Positions 43,980 through 57,169 are shown, counted from the stretch's first letter. The stretch is 64,000 nucleotides of DNA from Adiantum capillus-veneris (GCA_014529385.2 CM043960.1:34178396-34242395), one strand, 5' to 3'. Notes: generated from the sequence alone by a model not told the origin. A program made the numbers and translations.

Positions 43980-45420
43980 CATATTCAACACAAGCAAAAG
44001 TGATCAAGCATAATCCCAAAAGTTTAATACTCTCTCTTGGCCATCAAACAAGCTCAATTTTAGTGCTTTGCAAGGATTTTTCATTCAATTCAAGCACTAA
44101 AATGTACAAGCAATGTCAAATCCAAATTTTAATGCACACTCTCCACCAAGCATGTATGCATCATCAATGTAGCTCTTCAAATGAAGCCTATATGCGTGCC
44201 AAAAAAATCTTTCATGTAATTCAATGGAAGTGCCACACTATAACATGCACAAGACAAATTTTTAGCGCAAATAAGGTCATTTGTGCATAGACACACCATA
44301 GCATACACAATCAATGCTCACATTCGTGCTCTTTGATAGCAAATATGATATACATAGCAAAAAGAAGAGAGGGTTGTAAACAAAAGCAAAATTTTATGAC
44401 AAGTAACACTCTCTTGTTGATTTATTATGAGTTGGTTAGCTTAACCCATAAGTTTGATGCATTTTGAAGAACACACTTGAGTTAGAGAAGATAATTCAAC
44501 TCTTAATGGAAAAAAGTAATGGCTTGTGAACTCAATAGACAAATAGAACCTCAAAGTTCTCCTAACGTGCCAGTCATCCCTTCAAATTGAACTCAATCAT
44601 TAATGATTGAACTCAATCATTAATGCCATGTTTTGCATTCATAGTAATCACCAAAAGATACATCAAGCAATGTTCAAGCACAAAATATCCCAACCATGCA
44701 TCAACTCATAATCCACCAATGCAACTCTCATGCCTGCATGCATATCATAGGGAACTCTTCCATTCAATCAATCAAATGAGCACTAACAGAATGCTCAAAC
44801 CAAGGCAATGAAGTTCATTTGTGCATGGAAATCTTCACATAATCATAGCACGTACAAGATGCCCACATGTTCTCATATAGGAGATGTTTACATACTACAT
44901 AATATGGCCAAAGGATGCACAAAAGATGGGTAGCTCAATCTCCCATGCATCGTGTCATCATGCAAAAGAAATCCTCACAGTTTTGCTCCTTCATGAGTGG
45001 TCAAAATAATCCCGAATTTTTTTGTCATAAGCCAATTCCCTCTCAAAAAATATGCTCGATGTTAGTGCTGCTCCAGGATTTTGCGTTTAATTTAAGCACT
45101 AAAATACAACAAGTGCCAAGTTCAAATTTTGATGCACACTCTCAACCAAGCATTAACAATTTTAGCATGAATCACAATCAAACAGAATTTTCATTTCTTT
45201 GCAACAAGATTTTCAATCAAGATAGCCGGCACTAACCCAATACATAAGCCAAAAAATTTGATTCAATGAGATCCCTTTATGCATGGAAGTGCTTACAATC
45301 ATCACATAGAATCAATGTCCACGCTTTTGCTCTTAAATAGCAATTATGGCATTCATAACGAACGAGAGAGAAATCTTGAAGAGAATTTTTAATTGTGTGA
45401 TTGATTAGTCAATTCTTGTA
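43980..45420. repeat. Diverged ~1-kb direct duplication inside element 2
   Basis: AAGCACTAAAAT..., ATGCACACTCTC(C/A)ACCAAGCAT and the following CAAT(G)-rich block near 44094 recur near 45097, with similar upstream phrases (TTAGTGCT(T/G)..CAGGATTTT). The spacing is about 1.0 kb. Many differences show it is old. Confidence 0.55.
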
Positions 45421-45992
45421 CCGTTGCACCATTGTCCTTAAGAATAATGCGTAGGTTTAGTGCTAAAAAGAAGTTTTGTGCTTAGTCACGAATCTTGTCA
45501 TCTTAATGACGTGCACAATGCTGAAAGAACTCACTCCCATTAGTAGAGTAATACATACAAAGTGAGAAAAACAAAAAAGAATCTCTAGAATCCTCACTTA
45601 TCTCTAATTTGTTCATTTTTAAAATCAAAATGCTCACAATGAAGAGTTTTTCAATGGCTAGTTTTGCTTGGACAGTTGGTTTTCGAAGGGAAGGGAGATA
45701 TGAGGTGTGGGAACCCTCCTCCATTGAGTTTTTATTATTATTGAAAAGTCATGTTTTCAATTTTTGTTGGTAGTGTACATAGCGAGAGACAGGGCCGAGG
45801 AGTGGTCTTGAGGTAGTGTGTGCAAGAGATAGGGCCTATGAGGTGGTTGCAAGTGTGTGTGGTGCCAACAAGCGGTCATCAAATGGCCAGCGAAGCAAAT
45901 GGCAGGCCAATAGGTGATGCATGATTAATCCGAGTAGCCAGTGCAATGAGAAAGGTTGGTTGCGGCCAAGGGAAGTGGGTGGGCAAGTGGAA

Positions 45993-46134
45993 AGTGAGAG
46001 AAAGTGTGTGTGCGTGTTTTGGGTCCACAACCAACGCGAGTAAGTCCTCAGTAAAAGGAGTCTAGTGAGAGAAAGTGTGTGTTCGTGTTTCGGGTCCGCA
46101 ACCAACGCGAGTAAGTCCTCAGTAAAAGGAGTCT
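45993..46134. repeat. Two-copy 71-bp tandem repeat
   Basis: Copies 45993-46063 and 46064-46134 differ at about three positions. Both contain ACCAACGCGAGTAAGTCCTC. Confidence 0.92.
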
Positions 46135-46425
46135 TACCAAACGGCGAGCGAACATTCTTGAGCAAAGAGAAAACCAAGCAACTTTCTCACAAACATTGAG
46201 CAAAAATCCATGTGCTTCAGAAACTTTCTAGATTTCTAGAGAAGCAGTTCTTAAATAGACTAGTAAAGCTTCCAACAAGATTATTGATAACTCTACATTT
46301 GAATATCCTTAGACATCAAACATTTTGTAGTTATTGTCTCCAAGGAATTTATGGTCAAATTTGTCGAAGGGATTGAATGTGTAGAACAATCAATCCAATG
46401 TTATGGTCATTACAGGGATTGGAGG

Positions 46426-46426
<1 letters not shown>

Positions 46427-46458
<32 letters not shown>

Positions 46459-46558
46459 TCGACATGGTGATGGCATCAAACCACCGATTGTTTTTAGTTT
46501 TTAGGACTCTTTGAGGGCTATTTTTTTAGTTTTGGAGGTTTGATGCCACCACCATGCC

Positions 46559-46605
<47 letters not shown>
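46427..46605. repeat. Foldback bounded by (GA)n and (CT)n
   Basis: (GA)n at 46427-46450, then GTCGACATGGTGATGGCATCAAACC, is mirrored by GGTTTGATGCCACCACCATGCCAACT then (CT)n at 46561-46605, with about 80 bp between the arms. A third, partial arm (GGTTTGATGTCTCTACCATGCATCT then CT) follows at 46636. The microsatellites are part of the pairing arms. Confidence 0.75.
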
Positions 46606-46607
<2 letters not shown>

Positions 46608-46655
46608 GACTGTTTCAGCCTTTTTTTCTTTGAAGGTTTGATGTCTCTACCATGC

Positions 46656-46948
<293 letters not shown>

Positions 46949-47560
46949 CACGTCGATCACTCTTCGAGAAAAGTGTGCCTCGGCTTAGCCTTGAACCAAT
47001 TTTCTCAATTGTTTCTCTCACAAATGTTTTGGGTGAGTGGATGTTAGAAAATAAAATTAGCCAATTAATTGGAGGGGGAGAAGGAGAAAATCCTCTCAAA
47101 AAATTCATGAAAATAGAGTCCCATTTGAATCTACCATAAAGGGAATTTAATATGTTTGCAAAGTTGATTTTCCCCATCTCTCTCTTGCTCTTCTAAACTC
47201 TCCAGATGCATTCAGAAACACCTTCTCTCTCTATTGAAAAATATAAAAAACCTATTGAAAATAGTCCCCGTTTCTCTCTCGCGCTCTTCTAAACTCTCCA
47301 GATGCCTTGAGAAATATCTCTCTCTATTCAAAAATATTAAAAGACATGCTAAACATAGTATGTGTCATTTCTAGTAGGTTTTTTTCTTGTTTTGAATAGA
47401 GAAACATAAACTCTCTCTCTCTCTCTCTCTCTCTCTCGTGCGTATGAACTCTCTGCGTATACTCTCTCTCTTTCTATTAAAGCTAAAAAAAACTACTCGA
47501 AACACTCCGTGCCCCGTGCCAGCGCGGAATGTTTTCAGTAGGTTTTTTTAGTTTTGAAAA

Positions 47561-47581
47561 CTCTCTCTCTCTCTCTCTCAC

Positions 47582-47647
<66 letters not shown>
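47561..47647. repeat. (CT)n microsatellite
   Basis: 87 bp with a single CTCACTCA interruption. Confidence 0.95.
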
Positions 47648-47650
<3 letters not shown>

Positions 47651-48079
47651 GCGTCTGAACTCTGCAAATGCCTTGCTCTCTCCCTCACTTGTGCACTTCC
47701 ATCTGTACAATTCAAGGCCTGAAATATCGCTTGGACATTACACTCTATCAACCAGATCTTCTCGCAGTAGCTTCCCAAAATGTGAGTTCCTTGGACTTCA
47801 TCCTCAACAGCCAATACCACCACCGTCAACGTCTATCTCTCTCTATTAAAAACTAAAAAAAACTGTTGGAAACAGTCTGTGCCAGCGCGGACTGTTTACA
47901 ATAGTTTTTTTTAGTCAATGCGAGTTATTGCATTGAGGCATATGAACAAAACTTGCAATTTGAGATGCTCCTTCCCAATGTCGATAGGGTGAGTATGGCA
48001 CATTGCTTGTGCCATGGTTCAAAGGTGGGGTTTGCACGGGATATGACGAAGCCTAGACCCATCTCACAGTTTAGAGTTC

Positions 48080-48208
<129 letters not shown>

Positions 48209-48362
48209 TGGCATCTGGACTGCAGCTGGACTTCTTGCGCCGGCTGTCAGTTCGCTGGGCTTCATCCTCAGCAGCCAATACCACCCCCGTCAACGTCTAT
48301 CTCTCTCTATTAAAAACAAAAAAAGACTATTGGAAACAGTCTGCATCTCACAGTTCAGAGTT

Positions 48363-48427
<65 letters not shown>

Positions 48428-51400
48428 ACTTTGGCATTTGGACTGCAGCCGAACTTCTTGCACCGGAGAGAGATTGACTTTGGCATTTGGACTGCAGCTA
48501 GACACAAAATTAACTTCTTACGAGCACTTCTTGCATGCCATTGTTCTCATGCATGTTGATGTAGGTTCTGTGCTAACAATTTGAATGTAAAATGTGCATC
48601 AAGGGTAGATTTTTGTAATGAGGTCAATGAAGAAGGCAATGGTCAAGCTTGTGTATGAGTAGTGGCATGTTAGCATTGGTGCTGATTGTGACTTTGGCAT
48701 TGGAGTAGTGAATACAGGAGGAATAGACCCTCATGTGGAGGTTGTTGAGGGGTTCAACTTGGTAAGCATGGAAAAAAAATTGAGCATTTTAGCAGGGGAG
48801 TATGCAGTTGATGTTGGCTCGGCTTGGTGGTGAGCACCGATTTGTGAAGAGAGAGAGCGAGAGAGTGAGAGAGAGGTTTGAACATAGCAAAAACCGGATT
48901 ATGGATAGTGTGTGTTCGTGTGTGTGTGTGTGTGTGTTTGTTTTTTAGTGTGTTGCAAAGCACAAGCAAATCACTATAGCAACCAAAACTTAGGGTTGTT
49001 GATGACGCCTGAAGCCGAGAAAAGGGTGTGAGATATTAATTAGTCACCAGTGTTAGGTGGGGTTATGTATATAGCACCCAAGTTCCAGCTTTGAACATGG
49101 GTACCGACGATGAAAAAGGCAACGTAGTCTGGTTTGTATGGCATTCGGGTCAACACAAGAAAGCAATTGTGGAATAATTGGAGGCTTGCGTAGAGCTTCT
49201 GTGTGTGTGGGTGCAATGCAAACAACAATGAGTACCACCAAAGCTGTGAGCTGTAAAGGTGCTATGCTGAAATTGGATTTGTGGGCCTGATAAAACATGC
49301 AGTTGCAGAAATGACAAAGAGAGCATGCAAAAAAAGGCTCAGAGTAGTTGGGTAAGCAAATGGGTATGCACATGGGTGGACCATGCAAATATGGCAGACT
49401 TTTTTGAATATGGGTGTGTGCACGTGTGTAAGCGTGCCAACAATGGCAAGCTGAGTGTCTGTTCAAGGCATGGCAAGTGGTGGTAAAAGAATGTTCCCAT
49501 TGTGTCATATAAGAGTTTTTGTACATACTCGTAGCTTACTTCTAATCATCAAAGGAAATTAATGCAAAATATTTGTGAGCTAGAGAATAATTCAAAGAGA
49601 AATCAAGAGCTTTCAATGAGACAATAAAGTCATTGGCCAAGACAGCAAAAAATCTTCACAATTGAGCATCAATTGAGTGATCTATCTCAATATTTGACCC
49701 AATTTGTGATAACCACATCAACTATTTGGCCTATCCATCATCTTAATTGGTAAAAAATACCAATTATTCATTCACACATTGGACTGTACATGCCATTGAC
49801 TAACACACACACACACACACACCCCCAAATTTAGGCCAAAAATTTATGCAATTAATCCATCAATTTCACATTGCAATGCTCAAATTGTACACTTGATCAA
49901 GCATAAACAAATGCATGCATGCTCAATTTCTTTAATATTGATCCTAATTAGACTTAATCTAGCAATACACACACGTCAAAATCAAGCACAAAATTTCAAG
50001 TTTGGCTCAATTGGCAATGCAATTAGGCCTATCCCTAATGCCTGCACATACATTTGAAGCATATTCATTATCAAAAAGCATTTGGGCACCCCAATTGACC
50101 ATCAATCATTAAATCAAGTGGTCTTCAACTGGGTACACACACTCAATTTTTGCCCTTTTTTGTTGGCAATTAGGCATATCCAGTTATTGAATTAGTCTAA
50201 AATACACATCACTTACATGATTGCATACTCATATACCATCAATTTGCTCAATTTCTATGCATGCACACACTCAAGAATAGGTGCACACACTTGAATTTTA
50301 TGGCAGTTTTTTTCATCTTTGGTGCATTACACACACAACGATCTTTATGCACGCACATGAACTTTTGATGAGAATTAAGCATTATCTTGACACATGCAAG
50401 TTTCATTAGTCAAAATTGAACATTAATTTCATCCCAAGTGAATCAAATTATGTGTAAAGTGTCGGTCAATTGATTTACATACCTAATTTTAGCAAATGAT
50501 TAGCACACAACGAACCACATTAATCAATCAAGAGTTGGCATGAGCAAGTGAGTGCACTTATGTCGTAATCACACTCCAAGCTATTCCTTCGCTCCATGAA
50601 AAGATGCATCATTGCACACACAAGTGTGTGCATCTCCAATTTAGTAAAAAAATTGGCCAATTAATGGCCAAAAATCAACACTCGAATCAACAAATTAAGC
50701 ACGGATTAGCACAAAGAAACTTGACAGAAGTTTTGATTCCATCTATTATAAGGGGATTGAACATATGTTACACATCAAAGGTTAGTGGATGGTTAGGTTA
50801 GCAAAATTAGTTAGAAAATAGTAAAAATTAGCATGAAATTAGTACAATTAGCATGGAAATGAAGCGCAAACTTGATTTACATACCTAATTTTAAAAAACA
50901 ATTAGCACACATTGGAGTAACATTGAGCAATCAAGAATTCAATTGAGCAAGTTAATACACTTACATTATCAACACATTCTAAGCTATTCCTTTCTCCACG
51001 AGATGATTCCACCTTGCACACACGTGTGGCTCTTCCAATTTTGGCCCAAAAATTGACCATTGTAGGCCAAAAATCAACCACTCAAATCAATAGATTAATC
51101 ATGGATTAGCACAAAGAAACTTGATTAAAGTGTTGATTCCACCTCTTATAAGGGGATTGAACATACATTACGCATCAATGTTAGCGGCAAGGTTAGTAAA
51201 GTTAGTCAAAAATTAGTAAAAATTATCATGGAATTAGTACAATTAGCATGGAAATGAAGCAAAGTTAGTAATGCTTAGTGAAAAGTTAGTGAAATTGGGG
51301 GTTTAGGATATTCACATTACTCAGAAACGAGCTTCAATTACTTGCACATACATCATCAAATCACACTAATTTGAGTTAGACACACTCAAAAACCGATGAA

Positions 51401-51453
51401 ATTAGTAGCAAAATTACTCTATTCTAAACATCCTCTTCTCACTAACTTAGGAT

Positions 51454-51468
51454 GGTCCAATGGCGCCA
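51454..51468 (-). other. Primer-binding site of element 2
   Basis: Minus strand TGGCGCCATTGGACC, two bases after the LTR end CCCTACA. It shares TGGCGCC-TTG with the Asp-type PBS. Confidence 0.6.
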
Positions 51469-51470
51469 AA

Positions 51471-52262
51471 TGTAGGGTGCCGTTGTAGCAACGGCCTAAT
51501 CAAAACCCACACAAAATTATTAATCCGTGGATCAGCAACCCGGCTAGCGTTTGGAGGTACGAGAGTCATAGGATGCATCAAAATAGAGGCTTCTTCTAGT
51601 CAACCATACAACCCACTTGCTAAACACAATAATGTGATTGAAATTAACCTCTCACATCAATCACCCTAATCACAACTCCTAATCAAACAACTACACAAGC
51701 ATGCAATTAACATACCTACTTCGCATTAGTGAGACCATTCTGGTCCATCCCCTCAATGCGACTACGTAGGCACACAAACTAACCACACACGTTGTAGAGA
51801 GAGAGAAAGAGAACAAAGGCATAGCTTTCACACACCATGGCCAATAGTGTTGATAGAAGAGAATAACTAAAAAAGGGATTAGAGATCTAACATCACACTA
51901 GTACAATTTCACTTCAGATAATCAAAGCAAAGAATACTAATAAGAAAGAAAGTGCAATTGATTATTAGAAATCAAGAGTTACATGAGCATGGAAAGCCCA
52001 TGAAACTCATGATCACCCACTCTACAAAGAAGAGAGCTCGCCCAAGAATGACTTCTCATTTAGCATATGACTCTTTTATAGTTTTGGGCTTCAGGCACTT
52101 CAACTATGGGATAACATTGAGCCCCTTAGCCTAAGATTATACAATTTGGAACTCCTAAATGAGCCCAAGCCCTTATACAATGAATAGGAAATATTGTGCA
52201 CAATAAAACATCCCTAGCTTGGTACATAATCGGTGTAGCATGTGTTAGCCACTGCTAAGACA
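51471..52262 (-). repeat. 5' LTR of element 2
   Basis: 792 bp. Minus strand starts TGTCTTAGCAGTGGCTAACA (52262) and ends GGCACCCTACA (51471). TATA at 52073-52081. It is the reverse complement of the LTR at 33960. Confidence 0.83.
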
Positions 52263-52638
52263 CTTTCTCTCTCTCTCTCTCTCTCTCGCACACACACACA
52301 CACACACACACACAAAGCTTCTCAAATTCTTTGATGAAAAATATAGTAGCATATTAGAGGGGACCCTAAGCAACTCCCACAAAGTAGAATCTCTTGCCTT
52401 TCAATGTAAATGCCTAGATTATGTTCAAGATTCAACCGTCGCTATATACAATTGACATCATCATCAACCTCAAAATCTAGTTTACTTGCATGCTTGATCC
52501 TTTTAGCATCCCTTAACGGTGCCTTGTCCATCACACTGCAACCGTGTTATCGTGCGGTTTTTCCATCAAAATCATGACCAAGAATGCTCCTCAACCGTTG
52601 ATAATGTAATCGATGACAACGAAAACAACATTTCCTCA

Positions 52639-52694
<56 letters not shown>

Positions 52695-53177
52695 ATCTTC
52701 TCATAGGGCCTTCCTGCAGCCCTACTTCCTACCCTTATTGCTTTGTCAGCATCGTAGCTTCTTATCTCTCTTCTCAGTTCCCAAGCATGTCTGGATTTTG
52801 TACTACCTATGGTATCACTCAAGCAAGAGATGGGAGTTTATTAGAGAGTTTCAGCTTGCCAGCAGGGAGGAGGGTAGGTTTGAAGAGGCACTTACAATGA
52901 AAGCATGAGGGAAACTCAAAAATTCACTTTGAACATGCCTCTGAAACCAACTAAGCGACAAACATAGGTGTCATTTATTGGCCATCCTGCAAATTGTCGA
53001 CTACTAGGAGTAAAAGATGGTAGTTAATGGGAGTATCCATTTGGATAATGGACAACGAGGCTAGGTTCCATAGGTAAGGGAGCAAGCAGTGGAGAAATAA
53101 GGAGGGCTATTAGGATCTTTCCCTAGCATGAAATTTGAATTCATGGATTTTGAGTGAGCTCATACTCCAAAGTCAAG
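52263..53177. other. Unassigned stretch with two microsatellites
   Basis: (CT)n 52266-52287 with (CA)n 52289-52314, and (CT)n 52643-52691. No gene or element end recognised apart from the LTR starting at 53178. Confidence 0.6.
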
Positions 53178-53400
53178 TGTAATGTACCCAACATTTTTCA
53201 ATAAAAGTATTTCATTTACTTTGCAAATATTTAAGGTCGCATTTTGTTAAGTCATAAAGGTTCAAATGGAACGATTGGTTGGAAATCGGACTCTTGAACT
53301 ATGAATTATGGTCTTTATTCACTTGGAAACAATAGGTTGATATGTAAACTTAAGCCTCAAGTCTATTTCTAAAGATAAGAGTTGCCCCTTGAGAAAGAAG

Positions 53401-53684
53401 GTGTATTTTTAGAAAAGAGAGAGGAAAGGAAGAGTATTTTTAGAGGAGAAAGAGTAGGAGTATTTTTAGGAAAGAGGGAGTATTTTTAGAGAAGTGAGAG
53501 CCTATTTTCTTGGAAGCCAAGCTTCTCATAAACTTAGAGAACGTGTATTTTTAGAAAAGAGAGAGGAAAGAAAGAGTATTTTTAGAGGAGAAAGAGTAGG
53601 AGTATTTTTAGGAAAGAGGGAGTATTTTTAGAGAAGTGAGAGCCTATTTTCTTGGAAGCCAAGCTTCTCATAAACTTAGAGACT
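53401..53684. repeat. Two-copy 142-bp tandem repeat in the LTR
   Basis: Copies 53401-53542 and 53543-53684 are almost identical (one clear difference, GGAAAGGA to GGAAAGAA). Each contains four GTATTTTTAG phrases. It lies in U3 upstream of the TATA box, where enhancer duplications are common. Confidence 0.92.
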
Positions 53685-53815
53685 CGAAATCGCGGATCGG
53701 ATTTCATGATATATATTTTTTGTTTTTTTTGTTTTTTGGGGGAAGCCGCGAGCGTACGTGAACTTATCTCTTTGCTTCTGCTATTCTTAGCTTGTGCTTT
53801 TGGCTCTTGAGAGCC

Positions 53816-53823
53816 TATATAAA
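53816..53823 (+). promoter_or_regulatory. TATA box of the LTR
   Basis: GAGCCTATATAAAGGTC, about 640 bp into the LTR and about 190 bp before the gag-like ATG. Confidence 0.65.
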
Positions 53824-54014
53824 GGTCTCTCTTTCCTCACTTTAGGCACATGCATAGAAGTTCTCAGAAGCAGAAGCTCTCTTGCCATAACGCCGAAGTT
53901 ACCCTCTCTCTCTCAACCTCTTACCCTCAACCAATCTCCATCTCTATCATGGTCGTGTTGCCCTTCGGATTCTTGGAGTTCTCTTTCTCTCTTTCCCTTG
54001 TCTACCTCGATACA

Positions 54015-54169
54015 ATGGCCCCGAAGTGAGTGATTGAATCTCAAAGAACGCTCCTGTCGTTCCACCTTCAAGGAAGGTGCAAAAGAAGGCATCAACTACT
54101 TCAACTATAGCTCAAGCGGAGGTACCGGTTGCGGAAGAAGTGGAAGCCGTTCAACTTCAATTACAGGAG
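54015..54169 (+). pseudogene. Gag-like first exon within the LTR
   Basis: ATG GCC CCG AAG (MAPK) then an in-frame TGA. In another frame it continues NAPVVPPSRKVQKKASTTST, then AQAEVPVAEEVEAVQLQLQE, ending at GAG/GTAACT, a good 5' splice site. Start (MAPK) and layout match the exon at 11382. A second basic leader, MAAVPPKRGKKALFMDSKYV, begins at 54745, still inside the LTR. Function is inferred from position only. Confidence 0.45.
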
Positions 54170-54480
54170 GTAACTAATTATGTCACTAATACGATAAGAT
54201 AAATTTAACATTTTGCATTGTTATTCATGTTGACCTAGGAAGTCAAGCATAGGGATTCCCTTAAACCGTCCAAGAAATGTGATTCTATCACAAGAAACAA
54301 GCATATGTTTTCATAGATTAGTGAAAGAACTGTTTGATAAATTGTCACTGTTTGTTAAATTGTTATTGCTTGATAAATTGTTATTGTTTGGTAAGTTGAT
54401 ATTGGTTGATATGAAGAGTTGGTGGATCATGTTTGAAGAATCATTTAAAGAGAAAAAATATTGAAAGAGTATTTTTTGTG

Positions 54481-54605
54481 CCTTGCGGTTAGCGAGATGA
54501 TTCCGTGGTTATTGAAGATTAAGCTGAGGTTATCGACTCTTTTTTGTTCCTTGCGGTTAGCGGGATGCCTCATGGTTAGCGAGATGCCTGGCGGTTAGCA
54601 AGATG
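54481..54605. repeat. Four copies of a GGTTAGCGAGATG phrase
   Basis: CCTTGCGGTTAGCGAGATG and close variants at 54481, 54549, 54571 and 54590. Confidence 0.75.
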
Positions 54606-55039
54606 TGAAGGTTGCGCACTTCACAGTCAGTGAATAATACAAATATACATGTCCCTGAAAGCTATGGACCCAATTAGTCGGGTACTTTCCACAAGATTAC
54701 TAGTAAGTTTAGACTAAGTCTCATATCATATTTATGGTTTATGGATGGCGGCCGTGCCTCCTAAACGTGGAAAAAAGGCGTTGTTTATGGATTCTAAGTA
54801 TGTCAATGGGATTTCATCTTTATGTTACGAAGTAGTTTTCATTAGAATCCTTGATTTATCGACCTGCTTGTGGTATATGACCCTTATAACCATGAACATG
54901 ATGGATAGACTTCCTCTCTTTTGTTGCTCGTATCTCTACTCTGTGGAAACGGAGTGGGGTGTCATCAACGGAGAAGGAGAATAAAGGAAGGCCATCTATC
55001 AAGTCGCCCCAATCTTCTCGGGGTTGGGGACCTCACAAT

Positions 55040-55052
55040 TGGTATCAGAGCC
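55040..55052 (+). other. Primer-binding site, initiator Met tRNA
   Basis: TGGTATCAGAGCC, with the usual AT spacer after the LTR end CTCACA. An exact match to the common plant PBS. Confidence 0.9.
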
Positions 55053-55157
55053 CATGTTAAAAAGATTTAATTGGCTACTTCAAGTTTACTCGTGTGTATG
55101 GTTTTCTATACCCATCACCCAACTCGCAGAGATATATTACGACATGTTATGCCAATT

Positions 55158-55692
55158 ATTCCTTTTCTGATTCTTACTCACTCCTTACGTATGCAATGTT
55201 AACTTATAAAAGAACTTATTTAAAGACTTAATTGAATAATGAAAAATCCACTTGGGAGGACTGATCGGCTATTTGTTGTTGCGCTCGCGCCTGAAGACTT
55301 TCCTCCGTAGGCCTACTACTAGGTCTAGCTTCATCGTGGTGCGACGTTCTACTTCTTTTTGGATCTCCGCCCTCATCATCAGATGTAGGATTTTCTCGGG
55401 TCCTTTACTTCTTATCCTTTTTAAAAAGAATGTCTAATCATTAGGTAAATTATCCAAAAGCTAAATTTAACCTTTGTATTCGATCTTAACCGAGTCAAGG
55501 TTAAATTTGTAGTTTTAATTGGTAAATTCTTGACCTAGTAATTTCTTATTTGCCTATACAGATATGATAACTTTTTCCAAAGTTTCCCTAAGGGTTTTCT
55601 AGCTCTCCTAATTTTCTTATGATTTTCTATATCTTTTTCCTAATTTTCTCGTCAAATTTTAAGCTTGGAATCTGCTTATTTTGAGCTTAATG
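55158..55692 (-). repeat. Inverted fragment of the solo-LTR family
   Basis: The reverse complement matches 11099-11640 almost end to end. It includes the gag-like exon (RTRENPTSDDEGGDPKRSRT, then PTEESLQARAQQQIADQS), but the ATG and next eight bases are deleted. Neither edge is an LTR end. The exon frame is open here through the place where the solo LTR is shifted. Confidence 0.82.
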
Positions 55693-57165
55693 TTGATGTA
55701 TACCATAGTTATGGTTGAAACTTCTATTATGTTTTCTCATGGAGAGATCTCTTGTAGACCCTTATATGACATTTTGATGACTTTATGAATAAAAAGATTG
55801 AGTTTCTTTTCTTCTATAAATTTTTTTAATGACTGGTTAAGTCATATAAGTAAATTTTTGGTGGATTGGATAATCATGACTGGTTAAGTCATGTGATTGA
55901 GTTTTGGTCGACTTGATAAGTCATGACTCAACTTCATGACGTGGACACTCTTTCCCATGTGGAGCTTTCATTTCTCTCTCCTCCAAATCATGAAAGGAAG
56001 TGAATAAATCACACACACATACACAAACCAATATCACATAAATATAATACTATAGGCATGCATTTTTTGAATGATTTTAAATTTCAAATTCAACACAATC
56101 CCATGGGTGGTTGTGTCCACTTCTCAAAGGGAGGGAGCAAGTCAAGTGTTGACGGTAGGGGGTAATTGGGGGTTGCTCAATTATAGCTAACCTCCTCTTG
56201 TGTGGGGGCCCTGAAAGAGGCATGAGCTTTTGTGTCTTGTGAGTTGTGACTTGTGAGCTCTGAGGTGCACACCAACTTCAAGAAAAGGTTTTCCTTAAAT
56301 GCTCGACAATTGTGTGCGTACCATCATGATGTGCATGCCCGTTTGGCCATCCAAGTTGCCAACTTAGCCAAGCTCTGGGTGACGGGACTAGCCCACTACA
56401 GAGGCCAATCAGGAAAATTGTGAGGAGCTACAACAATGAAGATGCCTTGCTAAGAACAAAAGTACTTTCATGTGAAGAGCTACCAAAAGCATCAAAGTAT
56501 CTAAAAATTACTAGGATAGCCTCTGTCCTTCCTTAGCGGTACTTGTACTCTTTCTTTTTTTCTTTTAATCAACTTAGTTCTCTCAAAAAAATAAAAAATT
56601 GAAGATGCCTTGCAAGCAATCAAAAGTTTGGAATTATGGACAAGTGTTTTCCAAGATTGCTTGAAATCGAGCCGCTTAATGTATACCATAGATATAGAGA
56701 AACTAAGGGTGCATTCAAATTGCACGCTACATTTGCTGCCCTGTTGCACTCAAAAGAAGCAAAGGCGCATGCCTTGTCCATTGTGGTATTCACAAACAAC
56801 TACAAAAAAGCACACTATTGCAATATGCAAAGTTGTGTGATTGGTTGCAGTAGGTGAGCACATGCCATGGGCAAAGCGCATGGGTAGGCCGAAACATCAG
56901 CTAGGCCTTATGGAAGTGAGTCAGTGTGCCAACCAAGCAAGGCTAAGAGCAATGGATGTGCAATTGAATTGATTTACGTAAGGTGCACTTTGTTGTTGAT
57001 CTAGCTAGGAGAAAAGCATGCAGCGTGAACCCAACCTAACCCTAGGTATGCACCCATGGAAATGGGTCCTATGTATAGGGGGAGGTTCCATTTTTATTGT
57101 TCTCTTTCACATACACATTAACCCATAGATAGACACACCACCTCTTTTGTGCCAGTTTGGGGGGG
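55693..57165. other. Unassigned noncoding stretch
   Basis: Contains three ATGACT(GGTTA)AGTCAT-type phrases near 55830-55930. Open frames around 56610-56857 have no recognised domain. Nothing else is supported. Confidence 0.5.
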
Positions 57166-57166
57166 A

Positions 57167-57169
<3 letters not shown>

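Larger units (their letters stand above)
53178..55037 (+). repeat. 5' LTR, about 1.86 kb
   Basis: Starts TGTAATGTACCCAACATT and ends GGTTGGGGACCTCACA. The end is fixed by the adjacent PBS and by its match to the solo-LTR end at 12674. The start is chosen on the TGTAAY(n)CCC pattern and is less sure. Confidence 0.65.
53178..55157 (+). mobile_element. LTR retrotransposon, 5' LTR and start of internal region
   Basis: LTR 53178-55037, PBS 55040, then about 105 bp of internal sequence, cut off by an inverted fragment of another LTR family at 55158. Gag-pol beyond the PBS is not present. The LTR carries a gag-like exon, as in the solo LTR at 8593. Confidence 0.75.

Noticed and set aside
45836-46177. 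113-codon minus-strand open frame
   Set aside because: Built across the 71-bp duplication; no motif.
49053-49526. 157-codon minus-strand open frame inside element 2
   Set aside because: Cys/His/Thr-rich with a CA-run segment. No domain, and the related part of element 1 has no equivalent frame.
55252-55437. 61-codon plus-strand open frame
   Set aside because: Shadow of the LTR exon that reads on the minus strand here.
56610-56857. Overlapping plus-strand frames, possibly transposase-like
   Set aside because: No motif of hAT, MULE or other transposases could be pointed to.
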